DNA from: JAGOEY01 sp017997515
GTDB taxonomy: Bacteria > Pseudomonadota > Gammaproteobacteria > Burkholderiales > Burkholderiaceae_C
Direction of reading: 5' to 3'
NCBI GenBank assembly: GCA_026314275.1
Contig: CP111109.1
Span: 1,736,001 to 1,800,000, forward strand
DNA length: 64,000 nt
Shown: positions 1 through 8,798 of the stretch, in pieces
Position numbering within the stretch: position 1 is the first letter of the stretch
Layout of the letters: every line of letters starts with the position of its first letter
The notes under the pieces: generated by a model
Seen by the model: only the letters and a program-made list of their open reading frames with translations
Database searches by the model: none
Told to the model about the DNA's origin: nothing
Position numbers and translations under genes: made by a program

Positions 1-59
1 GGCACCTCGCACCTGCCGATGGCAAGCCCTGCAGACCGGGTTTGTAGAATGGATTATCC

Positions 60-1199
60 ATGAGCCCAACCGATCTCCCTCCCCCCGCCATTGTGACCAA
101 CGGTACAGCCTCCGCACCGGCCACACCCGGCCCCATCGTCTGGGCCGACCCGGCCCGCGAAGCCGCCTTCCAGGGCTGGCTCACCCGGGTGGCCGCTGAC
201 CACCAGCTCGACACCGGCAGCCTGCGCCTGGCCGCTGCCGACGCGGGTTTTCGGCGTTATTTCCGGCTCGATTCCATCCACGGCAGCCGCATCGTGATGG
301 ACGCCCCGCCCGACAAGGAAAACTGTGAGCCCTTTGTGCGTATCGCCGCGCTGATGGCAAAGGCCGGCCTGCGTGTGCCCGAGGTGCTGGCCTGGGACGA
401 GGCGGCGGGCTTCATGCTGCTGAGTGACCTGGGCGCCCAGACCATGCTGGACGTATTGCAGTGCGACACGCCACAGGATCCCACACCGCTGTTCCACCAG
501 GCCATTGATGCGCTGATCACCCTGCAGTTGGCGTCCCAGCCCGGTGTGTTGCCCGTCTACGATGCAGCCGTGCTGCAGCGCGAGCTGGCGCTGTTCCCCG
601 ACTGGTACATCGCCCAGCACCGGGGCATCACGCTGGACGAGAAGCAGCGCGCCACGCTGGACAGCGTGTTCGCCCAGATCGTCGCCAACAACCTGGCCGT
701 GCCCAGCGTGACTGTGCACCGGGACTTCATGCCGAGAAACCTGATGGTTGGCAACACACAACTCGGCGTGCTCGACTTTCAAGATGCCTTGTATGGCCCG
801 ATCACTTACGACATCGCCAGCCTGCTGCGCGACGCCTTCATCAGCTGGGAAGAAGACCTGGTGCTCGACATCACCATCCGTTACTGGCAGCGCGCGCGCA
901 AGGCCGGGCTGCCGGTGGGGGACGACTTTGGGGAGTTCTACCGCAGCGTGGAGTGGATGGGCCTGCAGCGCCACCTGAAAGTGGCCGGCATCTTTGCCCG
1001 CCTGACCCTGCGCGACGGCAAACCCAAGTATTTGGCCGACGCCCCACGTTTCATCCATTACATCCGCTCCACCGCCAGCCGCTACCGCGAGCTGACCCCG
1101 CTGCTGCGCCTGATCGACAAGATCGAGGGCACCGCAACCGCCCTGGTGAATGACCGCGTATGGTCGGATGCCGTTGTTCATAACAAAAACAGGCTTTAG
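60..1199 (+). CDS. amgK: AmgK-like sugar kinase (aminoglycoside phosphotransferase fold)
   Basis: Protein of 379 residues with the APH/choline-kinase fold. The catalytic loop HRDFMPRN lies at residues 220-227 and the metal-binding LDFQD at about 238-242. This is the arrangement of AmgK, the cytosolic anomeric MurNAc/GlcNAc kinase of cell-wall recycling, which works with the nucleotidyltransferase MurU. No murU follows here; the next gene is rsmE. The first ~30 residues are Pro/Ala/Thr-rich and probably disordered, so the true start could be somewhat later. The TAG stop lies inside a family A repeat. The kinase fold is clear; the substrate is inferred from the family. Confidence 0.8.
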   Translation: MSPTDLPPPAIVTNGTASAPATPGPIVWADPAREAAFQGWLTRVAADHQLDTGSLRLAAADAGFRRYFRLDSIHGSRIVMDAPPDKENCEPFVRIAALMAKAGLRVPEVLAWDEAAGFMLLSDLGAQTMLDVLQCDTPQDPTPLFHQAIDALITLQLASQPGVLPVYDAAVLQRELALFPDWYIAQHRGITLDEKQRATLDSVFAQIVANNLAVPSVTVHRDFMPRNLMVGNTQLGVLDFQDALYGPITYDIASLLRDAFISWEEDLVLDITIRYWQRARKAGLPVGDDFGEFYRSVEWMGLQRHLKVAGIFARLTLRDGKPKYLADAPRFIHYIRSTASRYRELTPLLRLIDKIEGTATALVNDRVWSDAVVHNKNRL

Positions 1200-1240
1200 C
1201 GCACGTCCAGCGTGCGCAAGCAGCTACTAAATTAATAGCA
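1189..1240 (+). repeat. Family A dispersed repeat, copy 1
   Basis: Shares with the other copies the blocks TAGCGCACG, GTGCGCAAGCAGCTA and AAATTAATAGCA. It supplies the TAG stop of the upstream kinase gene and fills the gap up to the rsmE start codon. Confidence 0.7.
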
Positions 1241-1996
1241 ATGCCCCGTTTCTACTGCCCCGTCCCCCTGGCCACCGGTGCCGAGCTGGACCTGCCTGCG
1301 GGCGCGGCGCGCCATGTGCAGGTGCTGCGGTTGCAGCCGGGTGGCCTGCTGACGCTGTTCAACGGCGACGGCGGCGAGTTTGACGCCACCGTGCTGCGTA
1401 TGGGCCGCAGCGACGTGCAGGTGCAGGTCGGCACACACCACGCCACCGAACGTGAAGCCGCCCTGCCCGTGCACCTGGTGGTAGGGATGCCTGCGAACGA
1501 GCGCATGGACTGGCTGGTGGAAAAAGCCACCGAACTCGGCGTGGCCAGCATCCAGCCCGTGGCCATGGCCCACAGCGTGCTGCGCCTCAAAGCCGACCGT
1601 GCTGACAAAAAAGTCGCCCACTGGCAGGGTGTGGCCGTGGCCGCGTGTGAACAGTCGGGCCGCAACCGCGTGCCACGGGTGTACGACGTGCTGGACTTTG
1701 CCGCCTGGCTGCGCCAGAGTCAGGCCGCACCCGCTTCCGGGCTGCGCGCCATGCTGTCCCTGCGCGCGGGAACACGCACCCTGTCGCAGCTGCTGCAAAC
1801 CCCGCACCCGTTGCCCGCTGTGACCTTTCTGAGTGGCCCCGAAGGTGGGCTGGCAGCCACCGAAGAGCAGGCGGCAACCGAGGCCGGGTTTGTGCCGGTC
1901 ACCCTCGGGCCGCGCACGCTGCGGGCCGAGACCGCGCCGCTGGCCGCGCTGGCCGCGCTGGACCTGTGGGGTGTTGTGCCCACGGGCCAGCACTGA
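1241..1996 (+). CDS. rsmE: 16S rRNA m3U1498 methyltransferase RsmE
   Basis: 251 residues, the usual length for RsmE. It methylates N3 of U1498 in 16S rRNA within the 30S subunit using SAM. The SPOUT-fold signatures are visible: ERMDWLVEKATELGV near residue 90, SGPEGG at 198-203, and LGPRTLRAETA near the C-terminus, which forms the trefoil-knot SAM site. The N-terminal PUA-like part reads MPRFYCP. The start codon abuts a family A repeat and no clear Shine-Dalgarno is visible. Confidence 0.93.
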   Translation: MPRFYCPVPLATGAELDLPAGAARHVQVLRLQPGGLLTLFNGDGGEFDATVLRMGRSDVQVQVGTHHATEREAALPVHLVVGMPANERMDWLVEKATELGVASIQPVAMAHSVLRLKADRADKKVAHWQGVAVAACEQSGRNRVPRVYDVLDFAAWLRQSQAAPASGLRAMLSLRAGTRTLSQLLQTPHPLPAVTFLSGPEGGLAATEEQAATEAGFVPVTLGPRTLRAETAPLAALAALDLWGVVPTGQH

Positions 1997-2102
1997 AAAC
2001 GGCGGCTGCAGGGTGTGTCAACGTTAAGATATGTTGCATGCCGAAACACGGCACAACCAGTCACACAGCCCTAGAAACACAACCCATCCGGAGGAAATCG
2101 CC

Positions 2103-2450
2103 ATGAATTGGTATCTCAAGGCCATGAAGCAGTACGTGGACTTCAGCGGGCGCGCCCGCCGCAAGGAGTACTGGATGTATTTTCTGGTCTACTTTCTGAT
2201 CACCCTGGTGTGTGGTGTGGTGGAAGGTGTGCTCAGCATGCCGGGCACCCTCACCACCATCGTGGCACTGGTGCACCTGCTGCCCAGCCTGGGTGTCACC
2301 GCGCGCCGCCTGCATGACACGAACCGCAGTGCCTGGTGGATGCTGGTGTCTTTTATCCCCGTGATTGGCTGGCTGGTGCTGCTGTATTTCATGCTGAACG
2401 CAGGCGACGCCCAGGACAACCGCTTCGGCAGCAACCCCAAGACGGCCTGA
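2103..2450 (+). CDS. DUF805 family inner-membrane protein (copy 1)
   Basis: 115 residues. It opens MNWYLKAMKQYVDFSGRARR, the N-terminal signature of DUF805 (YhaH/YhaI-like), and then has about three hydrophobic segments, an RRLHDTNRSAWW loop and a C-terminal SNPKTA. The start is fixed by a good GGAGGA at 2090-2095, 7 nt before ATG. The biochemical role of DUF805 proteins is unknown. The next gene is a paralogue in the same direction, so this is a tandem duplication. Confidence 0.85.
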   Translation: MNWYLKAMKQYVDFSGRARRKEYWMYFLVYFLITLVCGVVEGVLSMPGTLTTIVALVHLLPSLGVTARRLHDTNRSAWWMLVSFIPVIGWLVLLYFMLNAGDAQDNRFGSNPKTA

Positions 2451-2484
2451 TTCTTCCCCTCTTTTTTTGTGTGAGGACACTGCC

Positions 2485-2886
2485 ATGAATTGGTACCCCC
2501 GCGTCATGCTGCGCAACTACGCCCGTTTCAGCGGGCGTGCGCGCCGCAAGGAATACTGGATGTTTTTCCTGGTCTACGCCCTGCTGTCGGGCAGCATCAC
2601 CGCTGTGGTGATGGGCCTGGACTGGGTTGTCAACTTCGTCACCCGTGGCCGCTGGGAAGACGCGTTCACGCTGGAGGCCAGCCTGACACTGGGCATCTTC
2701 GCGCTGATCCACCTGTTGCCCAGCATCGCACTGACCGTGCGCCGCCTGCACGACATCAACCGCACCGGCTGGTGGACCTTGCTGGCGTTTATTCCCGTGG
2801 TGGGGCCGCTGGTGCTGCTGTATTTCGCGGTGCTGCCGGGGGATGTGCAGCCCAACAACTACGGCCCGAACCCGAAGTTCCGGTAG
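2485..2886 (+). CDS. DUF805 family inner-membrane protein (copy 2)
   Basis: 133 residues, paralogous to the gene just upstream. It has the same FSGRARRKEYWMFFLVY opening, the RRLHDINRTGWW loop and a YGPNPKFR tail, with a longer first periplasmic or cytosolic loop (residues about 45-65). The start follows GAGG at 2472-2475. Only 34 bp separate the two copies, so they are probably co-transcribed. Function unknown. Confidence 0.85.
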   Translation: MNWYPRVMLRNYARFSGRARRKEYWMFFLVYALLSGSITAVVMGLDWVVNFVTRGRWEDAFTLEASLTLGIFALIHLLPSIALTVRRLHDINRTGWWTLLAFIPVVGPLVLLYFAVLPGDVQPNNYGPNPKFR

Positions 2887-2928
2887 GTTCCGATAACTCC
2901 CGGTATCTCCGTTCAAGCCTGGCTCGGG

Positions 2929-3777
2929 TCAGCGCACCAAGCGCTGGTTCAGCCAGGCTTTTAACTGGGCAAACACCGGTGACGCGTCCGCCTCGTTGAA
3001 CAGCTCGTGGTACAGCGCCTCGAACGGCTGTGTGGTCACCACTGCCGCAGGCGCAGCCGCCGCAAAAGCCCGGCTGCCCGCCGGGTTCACCAGCCGGTCG
3101 GCCCCTGCAAACATCAGCAAGGTGGGGACCGTCCAGCGTGCGGCCTGCGCCACCACAGCCGGTCCGCCATCGGCAATAAAACGCGCCAGCCGGCCCGACA
3201 CACGGTCATGGCACAAAGGGTCGTCGCGGTAGGCTTGCACCACAGCGGCGTCGTGGGACAGGTAGTTCGCGTCCAGCCCGTTCGACACACACAGATTGGG
3301 CGCAAAACGCGGCAGTGTGGCCAGCAGCAGCTTTTGCACCGCGTTCAGGCCCGGGTCGAGCGCCGGGGACGACAACACCAACGCGTCCACCGGGCGCATG
3401 CCCAGCGCCACTAGGCGCGCGGCCACCAGCCCACCCATGCTGTGCCCCAGCAGCACCAGCGGGGCACCATGGCATACACGTTCGCGGGTGTCGTCCAGCA
3501 TCTCGGCCAGGTCGTCGAGCAGGCGGGTGTCGGTGGGCAGGGTGCCGGGTTTGCCGTCGGAGCGGCCGTGGCCGTGCTGGTCGTAACCGCGCACCGCAAA
3601 CCCCCAGCCGTTCAGCCGCAGGGCCAGTGCGTCGTAACGTCCCATGTGTTCACCCAGGCCATGCACCAGCAGCACCGTGCCGCGCTGGAGCTGGCGGCGC
3701 GGCAGCGGCCAGTCGTAACAGGCCAGCATCGCGCCGTCGTGGGCGGCAAAGGTCGAGAGGGTGAAGTGGGCTGTCAT
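2929..3777 (-). CDS. Monoacylglycerol-lipase-like alpha/beta hydrolase
   Basis: 282 residues, serine aminopeptidase S33 / Hydrolase_4 family. It carries the oxyanion-side VHGLGEHMGRY at about 38-48 and the nucleophile elbow GHSMGG at 111-116 (Ser113). The acid lies in FAGADRLV and the His in ALYHELFNE near the C-terminus. Lysophospholipase or monoacylglycerol lipase activity is likely, but the substrate is not defined. I chose the ATG at 3777 because it overlaps the TGA of the upstream peptidase by 4 bp (ATGA), indicating translational coupling; a further upstream reading would run into the peptidase gene. Confidence 0.82.
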   Translation of the reverse strand: MTAHFTLSTFAAHDGAMLACYDWPLPRRQLQRGTVLLVHGLGEHMGRYDALALRLNGWGFAVRGYDQHGHGRSDGKPGTLPTDTRLLDDLAEMLDDTRERVCHGAPLVLLGHSMGGLVAARLVALGMRPVDALVLSSPALDPGLNAVQKLLLATLPRFAPNLCVSNGLDANYLSHDAAVVQAYRDDPLCHDRVSGRLARFIADGGPAVVAQAARWTVPTLLMFAGADRLVNPAGSRAFAAAAPAAVVTTQPFEALYHELFNEADASPVFAQLKAWLNQRLVR

Positions 3778-5285
3778 GTGCCGGCGTCGGTCGCAGGCAG
3801 CTGGGCAATCACCTGGGCCACGGCGGCGGTGAGTTTCTTGGCATAAGGCACGTGCAGGAATTCGTTCGGGCCATGCGCGTTGCTCTTCGGGCCGAGCACA
3901 CCACACACCATCATCTGCGCCTTGGGGAAACCCTGGCTCAGCATGTTCATCAGCGGGATGGTGCCGCCCTGGCCGATGTAGCCACACGGCGCACCAAAGT
4001 GCGCCTGCGACGCGGCATTAAGCGCACGCTCGAACCACGGCGCGGTGCTGGGGGCATTCCAGCCGGTGGCACCGCCGCCATTTTCAAAGGTGACACGGGC
4101 CTGGTAGGGCGCGTTGTCTTCGAGTAAGGCCTTGAGTTTTTGCACGGCCTCACCCGCGTCCACCAGGGGTGGCAGGCGCAGGCTGAGTTTGAACGCGGTG
4201 TACGGGCGCAGCACGTTGCCCGCGTCTTTGAGTGCCGGGAAACCTTCGGCACCGGTGACCGACAACGTGGGTTTCCAGGTGCGGTTGAGCAGCGCTTCTT
4301 CCGGGTCGGTGGTGGTGGGCAGCGTGAACATGGTGGAGCCGCCGCAGTCGTAGTGCGCCCAGGGGAAACGTTTGTACACCTCTTCACCCAGGATGGCAGC
4401 GGTGGCCCGGGCCTGCGCCAGGCGCTCTGCGGGCACTTCGCAGTGGAAGCTGGCGGGCAGCAGGCGGCCGGTGGCGCTGTCTTCCAGCCGGTCCAGAACC
4501 TGGCGCATGATGCGAAAGCTGCTGGGCACCAGGCCCGAGGCGTCACCCGAATGGATACCTTCGGTCAGCACTTCGACCTTGAGTGTGCCGCTGGCCATAC
4601 CCCGCAGGCTGGTGGTGAGCCAGAGCTGGTCGTAGTTGCCCGCGCCGCTGTCGAGGCAGATCACCAGCGCCACGTCACCCAGGCGGTTGTTGCCGGGCGC
4701 ACGCAGCGCGTCCACGTAGGGCAGCAGGTCGTAGGAGCCACTTTCTTCGCAGGCCTCGATCAGGCCCACGATACGTGGGTGGGCTGCGCCCTGGCTCTTG
4801 AGCGCTTGCACGGCGGCGATGCTGGCGTACACCGCGTAACCGTCGTCGGCACCGCCCCGACCGTACAGTTTGCCGTCTTCGTATTTGGGAGTCCAGGGGC
4901 CCAGGTCGTTGCGCCAGCCGGTGAACTCGGGTTGTTTGTCGAGGTGGCCGTACATCAGCACGGTCTGGCTGGACACGGTGGCCGTGTCAGAAGACGTGCC
5001 CGACGATGCTGCAATCTCGAAAAACAGCACAGGGGTGCGCCCTGCGAGCCGCACGATTTCCAGCGTCAGGCCTTCGACCTTTTGCGCCTCGATCCACGCG
5101 GCCGCGTTGCGCATGACGGTGTCGATGTAGCCGTGCTGCGCCCAGTCCGCGTCAAAGCCCGGCGACTTGGCCGGAATGGCGATGTAGTCGGTGAGCTGGC
5201 GCACGATGTCGCCGTCCCACGCCCGGGTGACGTGGGCCAGCGCCTGGTCGGGCGCAAAGACGGAGGCGGGGACGCGGGCGTTCAT
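3774..5285 (-). CDS. M20 family metallopeptidase (dipeptidase-like)
   Basis: 503 residues. Zinc-site motifs of M20 peptidases are present: GHLDKQPE with His114 and Asp116, GRGGADDGY with Asp147, and the catalytic ACEESGSYD with Glu180-Glu181. A dimerisation domain follows (about 215-380), then the closing CGVLGPKSNAHGPNEF with the last His ligand. Length fits the CNDP-type dipeptidase group. It lacks a signal peptide, so it acts in the cytosol. It is the first gene of a two-gene unit with the hydrolase. Confidence 0.88.
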   Translation of the reverse strand: MNARVPASVFAPDQALAHVTRAWDGDIVRQLTDYIAIPAKSPGFDADWAQHGYIDTVMRNAAAWIEAQKVEGLTLEIVRLAGRTPVLFFEIAASSGTSSDTATVSSQTVLMYGHLDKQPEFTGWRNDLGPWTPKYEDGKLYGRGGADDGYAVYASIAAVQALKSQGAAHPRIVGLIEACEESGSYDLLPYVDALRAPGNNRLGDVALVICLDSGAGNYDQLWLTTSLRGMASGTLKVEVLTEGIHSGDASGLVPSSFRIMRQVLDRLEDSATGRLLPASFHCEVPAERLAQARATAAILGEEVYKRFPWAHYDCGGSTMFTLPTTTDPEEALLNRTWKPTLSVTGAEGFPALKDAGNVLRPYTAFKLSLRLPPLVDAGEAVQKLKALLEDNAPYQARVTFENGGGATGWNAPSTAPWFERALNAASQAHFGAPCGYIGQGGTIPLMNMLSQGFPKAQMMVCGVLGPKSNAHGPNEFLHVPYAKKLTAAVAQVIAQLPATDAGT

Positions 5286-5362
5286 GGCAAGGCTCCTGCT
5301 GCGGCAAAAGAAGCATTACACCCCAGGTGTATGGGGTTTGGCTGACAGGCCGTATTTTTTAA

Positions 5363-5424
5363 GAAAAAATGGCCTCTAGCGCCCGTAGAACGTCCGCGTA
5401 TAGCTATCTAATTAATAGCAATAA
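5363..5424 (+). repeat. Family A dispersed repeat, copy 2
   Basis: Full-length copy with the blocks ATGGCCTCTAGCGC, ATAGCTATC and AATTAATAGCAATA. It lies in the gap between the M20 peptidase gene start and the 3' end of the bactofilin gene. Confidence 0.75.
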
Positions 5425-5431
5425 AGCCTGG

Positions 5432-6046
5432 TCAAGCTGCGGCTTGTAATGCGGCGGGTGCACGTGCACCACCTGCTGCACCCAGCGCACCGAGGCCAAT
5501 GTCGCCCGACAGCTGGCCACCCTCCTCGATCACCAGCAGGCCATAACGCACCTTGCCGGTGACCCGGCCGGTGGCGTGGATCACCAGCTTTTGGCGCACG
5601 GTGAGGCTGCCGTCGAAGACGCCGTGGATCTCGGCAATGTCGATGTCGGCCGAGCCGGTGAACGCGCCCTGTTCGGCGATGTGGATCAGGCGCGAGTCCA
5701 TCGTGGCTTCGACGTGGCCTTCGACCACCAGCGTGTCGCAGTCGGTGATCTCGACACCCTTGAGTTTGATGTTCGGGCCCACGGTGAGTTTGGCGGGGCT
5801 GGCGGCGGCAGCAGGGGTGGACGCAGCGACCAGCGCGGCGGGCACATCCGCCGCGGCCTGGGGCAGTGTTCTGGACGTTACGCCCGCGCTGTGGGAACTG
5901 CCGGTCGTGGTGTGTGTGGCTGCCGCCGACGATGCAAGGTGGGGGGCCGAAGGTGATGCAGTGGATGCCGCTCCGTTGGTGTGGTTCTGCCGTGTGCCGG
6001 CGGGTTCGTTGTCGCGTTTACCAAAGAAGTTCGATTGCAATGCCAT
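5432..6046 (-). CDS. Bactofilin family polymer-forming protein
   Basis: 204 residues. The central ~100 residues (about 80-185) carry the right-handed beta-helix repeats of bactofilins, for example VEGHVEATMDSR, GSADIDIAEIHG and GKVRYG. They are preceded by a Ser/Thr/Ala-rich disordered N-terminus and followed by a short Ala-rich tail. Bactofilins polymerise into cytoskeletal filaments at the inner membrane and scaffold cell-wall enzymes. I start it at MALQSNFFGKR, which has a GGGAG ribosome site just upstream. It stands alone between a peptidase and hyi. Confidence 0.85.
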   Translation of the reverse strand: MALQSNFFGKRDNEPAGTRQNHTNGAASTASPSAPHLASSAAATHTTTGSSHSAGVTSRTLPQAAADVPAALVAASTPAAAASPAKLTVGPNIKLKGVEITDCDTLVVEGHVEATMDSRLIHIAEQGAFTGSADIDIAEIHGVFDGSLTVRQKLVIHATGRVTGKVRYGLLVIEEGGQLSGDIGLGALGAAGGARAPAALQAAA

Positions 6047-6170
6047 GGGGTCTCCCTGAAAAACCCCCATGCTAGGGACATGGCCCCGGCAGGGCTGCAC
6101 CTGTTACGCAAGATCGGTAACCAAATCTGTCGGGGGGGCTGCAACGCGGCCCACACGCCACGCGGCAGCG

Positions 6171-7007
6171 TCAGTGAAAACGCGCCATCCAGCCCAGCCC
6201 GTCGGATGTGCCGCCCGGCACCGCTCCCCGGCGTGGTCGGTACTCACAACCCACCCAGCCATCCCAGCCGCACTGCGCTGCCACGGTGTCGAGCACACCG
6301 AGCAGGTAGCGGTCGTTCAGCTCGCCGCTGTCCGGCTCGTGCCGCTCGGGCACCCCGGCGATCTGGATGTGGCCCACGCGGCCGGTGGGCAGGTACTGGC
6401 GCAGCTTGGTGGCCACGTCACCTTCCACAATCTGGCAGTGGTACAGGTCCATCTGCACCTGCAGGTTGGGTGCCCCCACCTCGGCCACGATTTCGTGGGC
6501 GTGGTCTTGCCGGTTCAGGAAGTAACGCGGCATGTCGCGCGGGTTGATGGGCTCGATCAGCACAGCACGCCCGGCCTGGGCGGCCAGTGCAGCGGCCCAG
6601 CGCAGGTTGGCGACATAGGTGGCACGTACGGCATCACGCTCCACACCGGTGGGCACGAGTCCGGCCATCAGGTGGATACGCGGGCAGTCCAGTGTTTCGG
6701 CATAGGCCAGCGCCATCTCCACACCTTGACGAAACTCGGCTTCGCGGCCCCGCACACAGGCCGTGCCACGTAATCCGCTGTCCCAGGCCTCAACGCTGCT
6801 GGCGGCGTCGGTGCCGCCGGGCGGCGCATTCAGCAGCACCTGGCGCAGGCCGTTGCCCTGCAGCCGCGCTGCCACCTCTTGTGCTGGCCAGGCATAGGGG
6901 AAAAGGCATTCAACCCCCTGGAAACCATCCCGTGCCGCCGCCTCGAACCGGTCGAGGAACGGCAGCTCGTTGTAAAGCATCGACAGGTTGGCGGCAAACT
7001 TGGGCAT
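6171..7007 (-). CDS. hyi: Hydroxypyruvate isomerase family TIM-barrel protein
   Basis: 278 residues. It opens MPKFAANLSMLYNELPFLDR, typical of Hyi, which interconverts hydroxypyruvate and tartronate semialdehyde. Metal and substrate motifs of the xylose-isomerase-like barrel are visible: IEPINPRDMPRYFL, QMDLYHCQI, GHIQIAGVPERHEPDSGE and a C-terminal GCEYRPR. It is about 20 residues longer than the family norm, mostly after CEYRPR. It follows metW by 16 bp, so it is probably the third gene of the metX-metW operon, an unusual partner for methionine genes. Confidence 0.85.
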   Translation of the reverse strand: MPKFAANLSMLYNELPFLDRFEAAARDGFQGVECLFPYAWPAQEVAARLQGNGLRQVLLNAPPGGTDAASSVEAWDSGLRGTACVRGREAEFRQGVEMALAYAETLDCPRIHLMAGLVPTGVERDAVRATYVANLRWAAALAAQAGRAVLIEPINPRDMPRYFLNRQDHAHEIVAEVGAPNLQVQMDLYHCQIVEGDVATKLRQYLPTGRVGHIQIAGVPERHEPDSGELNDRYLLGVLDTVAAQCGWDGWVGCEYRPRRGAVPGGTSDGLGWMARFH

Positions 7008-7023
7008 GGTGCGCCTCGGCAGG

Positions 7024-7608
7024 TCACATTCTTTCGAACTGGAAGACCGCCGTGCCGGCCCGCAGGTTGGGCAGGGTGCGGACTTCCTCGCCGTTTTGCA
7101 GGCCATAGGCGTCGAGGATGTGCAGCCGGTTCTTCTGCGCCAGTGCCTCGAAATCCTTGAAGGTGCCGACACGGATGTTGGGTGTGTCGTACCACTGGTA
7201 GGGCAGGCGTTTGGTGACCGGCATCCGCCCGCGCAACACGCTTAGCCGATTCGGCCAGTGGGCAAAGTTGGGGAAAGACACCACACCGATGCGGCCCACC
7301 CGCGCGGTTTCGCGCAGCATGGTCTCGGCGTTGCGCAGGTGCTGCAAGGTGTCAAGCTGCAGCACCACGTCGAACGACGCGTCGTCAAACATGGTCAGCC
7401 CACCGTCGAGGTTGAGCTGCACCACGTTCACACCCCGCTGCACACAGGCCAGCACGTTGGTGTCGCTGATCTCGATGCCGTAGCCACTGCAGCCGCGGGT
7501 GCGCTGCAGGTAGTCGAGCATGGCCCCGTCGCCGCAGCCCAGGTCGAGCACACGGGAGCCTTCGGGCACCAGCCGGGCGATGGATTCGATGATGGTCTGG
7601 TCGCTCAT
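7024..7608 (-). CDS. metW: MetW, methionine biosynthesis methyltransferase-like partner of MetX
   Basis: 194 residues, class I SAM-methyltransferase fold with motif I RVLDLGCGDGAMLDYL (about 20-35) and the MetW-typical YGIEISD and VVLQLDTLQHL. In proteobacteria MetW associates with MetX and is needed for homoserine acylation. Its start overlaps the metX stop by 4 bp, the classic coupled metXW pair. Full length. Confidence 0.93.
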   Translation of the reverse strand: MSDQTIIESIARLVPEGSRVLDLGCGDGAMLDYLQRTRGCSGYGIEISDTNVLACVQRGVNVVQLNLDGGLTMFDDASFDVVLQLDTLQHLRNAETMLRETARVGRIGVVSFPNFAHWPNRLSVLRGRMPVTKRLPYQWYDTPNIRVGTFKDFEALAQKNRLHILDAYGLQNGEEVRTLPNLRAGTAVFQFERM

Positions 7609-8747
7609 TGCTGCTCCTTTGCCATGCTCTCAAAATAAGAGCGAACTACGCCCATATAGCGGGCGTCATCGAGCAAAAAGGCATCGTGTCCATGCGGCGC
7701 ATCGATCTCGGCGTAGCTGAGGTTGCGGCGGTTGTCGAGCAGGGCTTTGACCATCTCGCGGCTGCGCTGGGGAGAGAAGCGCCAGTCGGTGGTGAAGCTC
7801 ACCAGCAGGAACTTGCAGGTAGCACGGGCCAGTGCCTGCGTCAGGTCACCACCAAAAGCGCGCGCCGGGTCGAAGTAGTCGAGTGCGCGGGTGATCAGCA
7901 GGTAGGTGTTGGCGTCGAAGTATTCGCTGAACTTGTCGCCTTGGTAGCGCAGGTAACTCTCGATTTCAAACTCGACGTCTTGCGTGGAATAGCGGTAGCC
8001 GGTGACGCTGTCCACCACTGCTTCGCGCAGCCCACGGCCAAACTTGGCATTCATCACGTCATCACTCAGGTAGGTGATGTGGCCAATCATGCGGGCGATA
8101 CGCAGGCCGCGTTTGGGCACGGTGTTGTGTTCGTAAAAGTGGCCGCCGTGGAAGTCGGGGTCGGTCACGATGGCGCGGCGCGCCACTTCGTTGAAGGCGA
8201 TGTTCTCGGCGTTCAGGTTGGGCGCGCTGGCCACCACCACCGCGTGGCGCACGCGCTCGGGGTACTGCAGCGTCCAGCTCAGCGCTTGCATACCACCCAG
8301 GCTGCCGCCCATCACGGCGGCCAGGGACTGGATGCCGAGGGCGTCGAGCAGGCGGGCCTGGGCGTTCACCCAGTCCTCCACCGTGACCACGGGGAAGTCG
8401 GCACCATAGATACGGCCCGTGTCCGGGTTGGTGTGCATCGGGCCGGTGGAGCCGAAGCAGGAGCCGAGGTTGTTCACCCCGATCACGAAGAAGCGGTTGG
8501 TGTCCACCGGTTTGCCGGGGCCGATCATGTTGTCCCACCAGCCTTCACTTTTGGGCTGGCCTGCGTACACACCGGCCACATGGTGGGATGCGTTGAGTGC
8601 GTGGCAGATCAGTACGGCGTTGGAGCGGTCGGCATTCAGCGTGCCGTAGGTCTCGTAGGCCAAGGTGTAGTCACGCAGCGACGCCCCACTCTGCAGGGGC
8701 AGAGGGGCGGCGAAATGCATGGACTGAGGTGTGGCGATCATGGACAT
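7605..8747 (-). CDS. metX: Homoserine O-acyltransferase MetX
   Basis: 380 residues, alpha/beta-hydrolase fold. The nucleophile elbow is GGSLGG with Ser149, the acid lies in FTTDWRFSP (about 310) and the His in DAPHGHDAFL (about 342). It activates homoserine by O-acylation, the first committed step of methionine synthesis. Many MetX of this clade are succinyltransferases despite the acetyltransferase name, and sequence alone does not settle the acyl donor. The start is only a few bases beyond the U-run of a riboswitch-linked terminator, and no Shine-Dalgarno separate from that structure is visible. A second in-frame ATG lies two codons in. Confidence 0.93.
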   Translation of the reverse strand: MSMIATPQSMHFAAPLPLQSGASLRDYTLAYETYGTLNADRSNAVLICHALNASHHVAGVYAGQPKSEGWWDNMIGPGKPVDTNRFFVIGVNNLGSCFGSTGPMHTNPDTGRIYGADFPVVTVEDWVNAQARLLDALGIQSLAAVMGGSLGGMQALSWTLQYPERVRHAVVVASAPNLNAENIAFNEVARRAIVTDPDFHGGHFYEHNTVPKRGLRIARMIGHITYLSDDVMNAKFGRGLREAVVDSVTGYRYSTQDVEFEIESYLRYQGDKFSEYFDANTYLLITRALDYFDPARAFGGDLTQALARATCKFLLVSFTTDWRFSPQRSREMVKALLDNRRNLSYAEIDAPHGHDAFLLDDARYMGVVRSYFESMAKEQQ

Positions 8748-8748
8748 G

Positions 8749-8783
8749 AAAAAACCCGGCGTCGCTAAAGAACAAGGCCGGGT
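8749..8783 (-). terminator. Intrinsic terminator in the metX leader
   Basis: On the minus strand ACCCGGC (8777-8783) pairs with GCCGGGT (8754-8760), 7 bp with a 16-nt loop, followed at once by six T. It sits immediately before the metX ATG. The loop contains TCTTTAGC, the exact complement of GCTAAAGA at the 3' end of the upstream riboswitch, which suggests an antiterminator pairing. Confidence 0.75.
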
Positions 8784-8798
8784 CGGATGTACATCGGT

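Noticed and set aside
54..1181. Long open frame antisense to the amgK-like gene, and similar ones antisense to gyrB, topB, dnaN and metX
   Set aside because: GC-rich codon bias keeps antisense frames open. Compositions are His/Gln/Gly- or Arg-rich with no domain, and each lies opposite a clear gene.
2929..3987. Longer form of the alpha/beta hydrolase starting at 3987
   Set aside because: The added residues overlap the M20 peptidase gene and are Arg/Pro-rich noise; the ATGA overlap at 3774-3777 marks the real start.
6171..7172. N-terminally extended hydroxypyruvate isomerase
   Set aside because: The extra 55 residues overlap metW in another frame and have no homology; the ATG at 7007 gives the proper start.
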